A DNA stretch of 64,000 nt. It comes from UMGS1279 sp045630265. Its GTDB lineage: Bacteria; Bacillota; Clostridia; Oscillospirales; Acutalibacteraceae. This document shows, in pieces, positions 59,140 to 64,000 of the stretch (position 1 is the stretch's first letter; the number at the start of each line of letters is the position of its first letter). Below the pieces are notes generated by a model that was not told the DNA's origin, made no database searches, and worked only from the letters and a program-made list of their open reading frames with translations. The DNA lies in the NCBI GenBank assembly GCA_045630265.1, contig JAZQSV010000064.1, positions 4,600 through 68,599 of the forward strand, written 5' to 3'. The position numbers and the translations under genes were made by a program.

Positions 59140-59919
59140 TTATCTTCGTCTGCGGGAGATGGTATCATTGCCATTTTCGGCCTTTTCTTTAAACTTAATT
59201 CTATCCTTTATAAAGGAGATGATAATAAGAGTAATAGCCACTGCTGCACCGACTATTCCAATCCACATAACGGCAAGCTCTAAAACTGTAGCGGCAGTCC
59301 AGGTGGAGGGCGAGGTAGTGTCCTTTATGCTCAGACCCTTTGCAAGGGAAAAGGCGAGGGTAGTTTTATCCTCGGTTTTATCACCCGTAAAAATATTGGA
59401 AAGGGAATATATTTTGCCGTTTCGGATAGTAACGTACTGTACCGAATAGAATTTACCTATTTGGTCCTCGCCCTCAAAGCGTACTTCAATCAGTCGCATA
59501 CCGTTCAAGGTTAGGGCGCGGTAGCTGGAACCCTTTACGGTAACGAGCTTTTCTATAACAAGATTTAAAGAATCGTCATTTAAAGAAGAAAGCTCGTTTA
59601 TATCCTTAGAAAAATCGGTTTCCCAACATTTTAAAATAAGCTGGTTGTGATTTTCTTTTTCGAGTCCAAAAATAATTATGTTGTTTCTTTCAAGGTGCTT
59701 TTTGAAGGAGTCGGCGGTAAGACCAAAATCTTCAATAAGCTCCCCGTTTTTTGAGGCATTATCTTCGTTTAAAAGAATATAGCTTTCAGGCACGGTAAGA
59801 GAAAGGTTATGCTCCTTGACTTCCAGCGTTTTGGAAGCACCAAGCACCGAAAAAACACTAAGGGATATTACCGTTATTATTATCGCGTAAAGGGTAAGGG
59901 CTTTAAGTAAGACCTTCAA
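59140..59919 (-). CDS. Exported membrane-anchored protein of unknown function
   Basis: 259 residues: a signal peptide or N-terminal helix (about 5-27), an extracytoplasmic alpha/beta domain of about 180 residues (VKEHNLSLTVPESYILLNED and on), one C-terminal helix (about 212-238), and a basic cytoplasmic tail ending SRRRR. I recognise no family. It starts 21 bp after folD and is in that operon; no terminator follows. Confidence 0.7.
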   Translation of the reverse strand: MKVLLKALTLYAIIITVISLSVFSVLGASKTLEVKEHNLSLTVPESYILLNEDNASKNGELIEDFGLTADSFKKHLERNNIIIFGLEKENHNQLILKCWETDFSKDINELSSLNDDSLNLVIEKLVTVKGSSYRALTLNGMRLIEVRFEGEDQIGKFYSVQYVTIRNGKIYSLSNIFTGDKTEDKTTLAFSLAKGLSIKDTTSPSTWTAATVLELAVMWIGIVGAAVAITLIIISFIKDRIKFKEKAENGNDTISRRRR

Positions 59920-59940
59920 AAATTTCAGTCCTTTCGGCTT

Positions 59941-60789
59941 TTAAATGTTATTTTGCCTTTCTGCGGCGGTAACTGTATTTGCCATAAGCATTGCAATTGT
60001 CATAGGGCCGACCCCACCGGGGACGGGGGTAATAAAGGAACATTTTGGGGCTACTGCTTCAAAATCAACATCGCCGCAAAGCTTACCTTCTTTATTTCTG
60101 TTCATTCCAACGTCAATAACTATTGCGCCGTCTTTTACCATATTGGCGGTAACAAAATTTGCTCTGCCTACTGCCGCCACCAAAATGTCGGCCGTTTTGG
60201 TAATTTCTGCAAGGTTTTCGGTTTTAGAGTGGCAGATGGTAACGGTGCCGTGCTCATGCAAAAGAAGCATAGACATCGGCTTGCCTACAATATTAGAACG
60301 ACCTATTACCACACATCTTTTGCCTGCAACCGAAACACCCGTTTCCTTAATAAGGCGCATAACACCTGCGGGTGTGCAGGGCAAAAAGTCAAAATCACCA
60401 ATCATTATCTTACCAACGTTAATGGGGTGGAAAGCGTCCACGTCCTTTTCGGGAGAAATTGCATCAATAACTGCCTTTTCGTCCAAATGGCGGGGAAGCG
60501 GCATCTGGCACAAAATACCGCTAATATCATCTCTGCTGTTAAGGGTATCAATAAGGTCTAAAAGGTCTTTCATTTCGGTGTTGGCAGGCAGGGCATATTC
60601 TTCAGAATAAATGCCAAGCTCTGCGCAGGCTTTTTTCTTATTGTTAACGTAAACTCGGCTTGCGGGGTCGTCCCCTACAATTATAACCGCCAGGGCGGGG
60701 CGAACGCCGTCTCTAATAAGGGCTTCAACCTTAAGCTTTATTTCCGCTTTTGTTTTGGCGGCAATTTCTTTACCATTAATAATTTCCAT
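59941..60789 (-). CDS. folD: Methylene-THF dehydrogenase/methenyl-THF cyclohydrolase
   Basis: A bifunctional one-carbon enzyme. About 282 residues: the active-site Tyr and Lys in SRVYVNNKKKACAELGI, GILCQMPLPRHLDE, the NADP-binding VIGRSNIVGKPMSMLL, and TPVPGGVGPMTIAML at the end. The start is ATG 60789 (AGGAG upstream), one base after the lgt stop; the longer frame lies inside lgt. Confidence 0.97.
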   Translation of the reverse strand: MEIINGKEIAAKTKAEIKLKVEALIRDGVRPALAVIIVGDDPASRVYVNNKKKACAELGIYSEEYALPANTEMKDLLDLIDTLNSRDDISGILCQMPLPRHLDEKAVIDAISPEKDVDAFHPINVGKIMIGDFDFLPCTPAGVMRLIKETGVSVAGKRCVVIGRSNIVGKPMSMLLLHEHGTVTICHSKTENLAEITKTADILVAAVGRANFVTANMVKDGAIVIDVGMNRNKEGKLCGDVDFEAVAPKCSFITPVPGGVGPMTIAMLMANTVTAAERQNNI

Positions 60790-60790
60790 T

Positions 60791-61678
60791 TTATATCTCC
60801 TCTTCGGCGGGTGTAACCTCTTGTTCCTCGGTTTCATTATCTACGTTGGCAAAAATAGGGGTATATTCAGCGTTATCTTCCTTTTTGCGCTTTATAAGTA
60901 CTATTAAAAGTGTAACGCAGGTTATACATAGCAGTGCCGAAAGTAAGCTCGAAACCCTGAAGGGACCAAGCATTAAACTATCGGTACGGAGAAGCTCAAT
61001 AAAGGTGCGCTCAAAACCGTACCATGCACCGTACATAAGCGAAATTTGTCCTTTGAAAATACGTTTTTTACTAAAGTAGTGTAAGAGGAATGCACCCGCA
61101 ATACACCAGATAGATTCATATAAAAAGCAAGGGTGTACAAGTGCATCGCTGCCCATTTCGTAAGCTATTACTCCGCCGGTCATACCAAACCAGCTGCTGC
61201 CCGTAAAGGTGCCGTACGCCTCTTGATTTATAAAATTGCCCCAACGACCGATGCCTTGCCCAATTAAAAATCCAACAGAGGTAACGTCTAGCGCCGCTAA
61301 AAGACTGAATTTTTTAATTTTGTGCATTATAAAGGTGGTAATTGCTGCCCCTATAACACCACCGTAAATGGCAAGACCTGAAAAGCCCTTGCCGCTAAAG
61401 TTAAAAAAGTCTTTGAAACTGCTGCTCGGGTCAAATATTATGTAATATGCCCTTGCCGCTAAAATGCTAAGGGGTAAAATTACAACAAAAGCATCAAAAA
61501 TTGCGTCTGGCTCAATGCCAAATCGCTTCCCGTTTTTCATACCGTACCAAAGAGCCGAGAAAACGCCAACGGCAATTATAATTCCGTACCAATAAACCGA
61601 CCAACCTCCGCCAATGGGGAGGGTGAAGGCGACGGGGTCAATATTAAAGGTAAGACCGAAAATAGTAATCTTGTTCAT
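60791..61678 (-). CDS. lgt: Prolipoprotein diacylglyceryl transferase
   Basis: Transfers diacylglycerol to the lipobox Cys of preprolipoproteins, in the membrane. 295 residues, seven helices; the Lgt signature GRWGNFINQEAYG is complete. Clients in this window include ApbE, the operon lipoprotein at 15236 and the small lipoprotein at 39862. AAGGAGG lies within the end of the M16 gene just upstream. Confidence 0.96.
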   Translation of the reverse strand: MNKITIFGLTFNIDPVAFTLPIGGGWSVYWYGIIIAVGVFSALWYGMKNGKRFGIEPDAIFDAFVVILPLSILAARAYYIIFDPSSSFKDFFNFSGKGFSGLAIYGGVIGAAITTFIMHKIKKFSLLAALDVTSVGFLIGQGIGRWGNFINQEAYGTFTGSSWFGMTGGVIAYEMGSDALVHPCFLYESIWCIAGAFLLHYFSKKRIFKGQISLMYGAWYGFERTFIELLRTDSLMLGPFRVSSLLSALLCITCVTLLIVLIKRKKEDNAEYTPIFANVDNETEEQEVTPAEEEI

Positions 61679-62965
61679 TTAAATTTTTTCCTCCTTACCT
61701 TTAACTACCGACAAAACGGCATTTTCCGGTTTAAATACCGAAAGAACTTCCAAAACGTCCTTTTCAGTTACGTTTTTAATTTCTTCTATATACTCAAAAA
61801 TATTATAGCCCAAAACGGCACCGTCGGTCAAAAGGGAGCAAATGTTTTCGGCAGTATCGAACCTTTTCATAAGTCCGCCGTAGAAAGAGCGCTTAACCGC
61901 CTCAAAAAGCTTGGTTGGAATTCCGTTTTTCTTAAAGCTTTCCGCCTCTGCCAAAATAAGTTCTAAAATCTCCTTTGGGTTTTTAGATTCACCCTCAAAC
62001 ATAGGAATGGCAAAGCCCTTGCCGACAAAATATTCACTTGCGAAATCCTCGTTTATAAGCTTTTTATCTAAAAGTGTTTTGTATAAGGGAGATGCATCAC
62101 CTGTCAGCATTTTAAGAACTATCTCCATAGCCGCCGTCTTTTTTGCGCTGGGGTTATTTTCTGCAATATTATCCTTAAAGCCAATGCAGAAAAGGGGGAT
62201 AGAAACGTCCAAAGTGGATTCTACATAGTTTCTAACTACTTCGCTTGGCTCGGTGGGGAGAGATGTTTTAAGCTCCTTATATTCTGTGAATTTTAAATTT
62301 TTCTCAATAAAATCCAAAACCTCTTGCGTATTAAAATCGCCGCCAAGAACAATAAACATATTGGAAAGGTTATAAAACTTATTATAACATTCATACAGCA
62401 GTGGCGCGGTAATTTTAGCAATAGACTCCACAGTTCCCGCAATATCGGTTTTAACGGGGTGGTTATAGTACATTGCAAGGAGCATATTAAACAGCACTCG
62501 CCAGGAGGGTTGGTCGTCGTACATTCTTATCTCCTGACCAATAATACCCTGTTCCTTTTTTACCGTTTGCTCTGTAAAATAGGGAGAACGAACAAAGTCG
62601 AGCAAAATGCCAAGGTTATCATAAAACCTGTTGGAGCAGGAAAATAGGTAACAGGTGCGGTCGAAGGAGGTATAGGCGTTTGCATAAGCGCCGGTGGCGG
62701 CATACCTTGTGAAGGCATCACCATCCTCGCTTTCAAATAGTTTGTGCTCCAAAAAATGGGCAATACCCTCGGGCAGATTTACAGTTTCGCCCTTTTCGTT
62801 TTCAAAGCTGTTATCAATGGAGCCGTATCTTGTGCCGAAAAGGCCGTAATAGGTTGTAAAGCCGGGCATAGGGTATAGGTAAATCTGAAGCCCGCTTTCG
62901 TGTTTTACAAGGGTGTAGGATGTTTTAAACAAATCACTTTTAACTGTTTCTTTTACAAAGCTCAT
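61679..62965 (-). CDS. M16-family zinc peptidase, YmfH-like (active subunit)
   Basis: 428 residues with the inverted zinc motif HFLEH (His70, Glu73, His74) in PEGIAHFLEHKLFE. The family pairs an active and an inactive subunit as a heterodimer; the upstream gene is the partner, overlapping by 4 bp. It abuts lgt (1 bp). Role in Firmicutes not well defined, in processing of small peptides. Confidence 0.9.
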   Translation of the reverse strand: MSFVKETVKSDLFKTSYTLVKHESGLQIYLYPMPGFTTYYGLFGTRYGSIDNSFENEKGETVNLPEGIAHFLEHKLFESEDGDAFTRYAATGAYANAYTSFDRTCYLFSCSNRFYDNLGILLDFVRSPYFTEQTVKKEQGIIGQEIRMYDDQPSWRVLFNMLLAMYYNHPVKTDIAGTVESIAKITAPLLYECYNKFYNLSNMFIVLGGDFNTQEVLDFIEKNLKFTEYKELKTSLPTEPSEVVRNYVESTLDVSIPLFCIGFKDNIAENNPSAKKTAAMEIVLKMLTGDASPLYKTLLDKKLINEDFASEYFVGKGFAIPMFEGESKNPKEILELILAEAESFKKNGIPTKLFEAVKRSFYGGLMKRFDTAENICSLLTDGAVLGYNIFEYIEEIKNVTEKDVLEVLSVFKPENAVLSVVKGKEEKI

Positions 62966-64000
62966 TTCTCCTCACCCTCCTTTTTGGGGACAATTTTATA
63001 AACGGTATCAAGGGTGTAAAGCCCTGCCGCTTTTATAATATCTTCTCTCGTTACCTTTTCAATGGCGCTTATAAACTCTTCGGGAGTGGCGGGCTTGCCC
63101 TCAAAGCGGGTACTGTACCAACCGTCCAGCGCAAAGGATGAATCGCTAAGTCCCAAAAGTGAATCTTTAATGCTTCTTATAGAGGCGGCAAGGTCAGAAT
63201 CCTCAAAATCTCCATTTTTAAGGGCAGTCAGCTGATTTATAATCTCGCTTTCCGTCTTATCCATTTTGTCGGCTTCTACGCCGCTATCCACAAGTAAAAA
63301 GCCCTTTTTACGGTCAACCCTTGCGGCACAATAATAGCAAAGACTCATTTTCTCCCTAACGTTTTGAAACAGCTTAGAATAGGGACCACCACCCAGCAAA
63401 TCCGCCATAACGGCAAGGTGAGCGGTTTCAAGGTCGCTGCCCACAAAATCGGTTGTAAATCCCATAACAAGCTTGCCTTGGTTTACATCAAATTCTTCGG
63501 TAACGCGGTTTACGGCAGTGGCTTTGGTCTTTGGCTTTGCGGGGGTGGGGAGAATAGGTTTTCGAACTTTACCATCAAGGCGGCTTTTAATGGTTTCAAA
63601 CAGCCCATTTGGCAGGGATTTTCCTATAACTACAATCCTAACAGTGGCGCTACAAAGCATTTCTTCCCATGCTTTATAAAGCGATTCTTCGGTAATGGCA
63701 TTAACCTGCTCTGCGCTTCCGCATTTAAAACAACCAAACTCATCGTCTTTATACATATGAAGCAGGGTTTGGGCAATGGCGTAGCTACGCTTTTCGTTAA
63801 TAAGACTTTCTATTTTTTCTAAGGTCAGTCGGCGCTCGCGCTCAAGGTCGTAGGTTTTAAAGGCGCCGTTTTCGGCCGACGGCTCAAAAAGCATTTTAAG
63901 TAGCAGTTCGGTTGCACTTTCTACAACTGAAAAATCCTCGGGCACAAGCTCATCGTTAATACAAAAGGAGAAAAAGCGAAGCACCTGTGTATCGCCCGAC
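62962..64000 (-). CDS. M16-family peptidase partner, YmfF-like (partial, runs off right edge)
   Basis: The frame is open to the end of the window, so the N-terminus is missing and the GTG at 63984 is not the start. About 345 residues are visible. CYYCAARVDRKKGFLLVDSG is the segment that carries the Arg/Tyr substrate-binding pair in inactive M16B subunits; the zinc-motif region would lie outside the window. It overlaps the downstream active subunit by 4 bp. Confidence 0.85.
   Translation of the reverse strand, partial: SGDTQVLRFFSFCINDELVPEDFSVVESATELLLKMLFEPSAENGAFKTYDLERERRLTLEKIESLINEKRSYAIAQTLLHMYKDDEFGCFKCGSAEQVNAITEESLYKAWEEMLCSATVRIVVIGKSLPNGLFETIKSRLDGKVRKPILPTPAKPKTKATAVNRVTEEFDVNQGKLVMGFTTDFVGSDLETAHLAVMADLLGGGPYSKLFQNVREKMSLCYYCAARVDRKKGFLLVDSGVEADKMDKTESEIINQLTALKNGDFEDSDLAASIRSIKDSLLGLSDSSFALDGWYSTRFEGKPATPEEFISAIEKVTREDIIKAAGLYTLDTVYKIVPKKEGEEK

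Noticed and set aside
31..64000. CRISPR arrays, tRNA/rRNA genes, insertion sequences, integrases
   Set aside because: Scanned by eye on both strands; no repeat-spacer pattern, cloverleaf, transposase or terminal repeats found.

Overview
The window looks like part of a chromosome from a spore-forming, low-GC Gram-positive anaerobe of the class Clostridia, probably an Oscillospiraceae/Ruminococcaceae-type gut bacterium. The evidence is a set of sporulation genes (spoIIID, gpr, spoIIP, a SpoIVFB-like protease), the Gram-positive CtsR/HrcA heat-shock system (ctsR-mcsA-mcsB-clpC, groESL with a CIRCE operator), an Rnf electron-transport operon, RNase Y, an SRP RNA next to dnaX, and strong AGGAGG-type ribosome sites. 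This placement is inference; there is no rRNA gene to confirm it. I see no tRNA, rRNA, CRISPR array, insertion sequence or integrase.

Layout. 1-5150: the end of an unknown protein, a GTP-type PEP carboxykinase, a clan-A glycoside hydrolase, and a small divergent XRE regulator/SLOG-protein locus. 5200-8565: serC-serA plus a VanY-like carboxypeptidase, behind two Rex-type operators. 8611-17020: a ten-gene operon rnfCDGEAB, a NusG-II protein, a PF07456 membrane protein, a lipoprotein and the flavin transferase apbE, i.e. a complete extracytoplasmic flavin redox module. 17081-19195: groESL. 19259-23585: SpoIVFB-like protease, radical-SAM/DUF2344 pair, DUF368 lipid-carrier flippase. 23600-28580: a tiny Cys-rich protein and the ctsR-mcsA-mcsB-clpC operon. 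28608-31458: a P-type cation ATPase under a yybP-ykoY manganese riboswitch. 31502-38455: spoIIID, rsmI, SRP RNA with dnaX-ybaB-recR, rpsT, gpr-spoIIP. 38476-47485: yhaM, a second XRE/lipoprotein mini-locus, acyl- and glycosyltransferases, pcrA, a three-gene unknown operon, a phosphoesterase and a sugar isomerase. 47570-56570: mtaB, sugar transporter plus GH2 enzyme, a secreted NlpC/P60-like protein, and a GntR/ABC operon. 56585-64000: a DUF308 protein, RNase Y behind a long structured leader containing an intrinsic terminator, then folD, lgt and two M16 peptidases running off the right edge.

Most of the window is ordinary housekeeping and sporulation content. The observations I find most worth following are regulatory: the roughly 210-nt promoter-to-terminator RNA unit upstream of rny; two Rex-like sites upstream of serine biosynthesis; the Mn riboswitch on a pump that would otherwise be called a calcium ATPase; two independent XRE regulators, each facing a divergent small gene with a perfect TTGACA-17-TATAAT promoter overlapped by a repeated operator; and a 45-residue Cys-rich membrane peptide that is easily missed.
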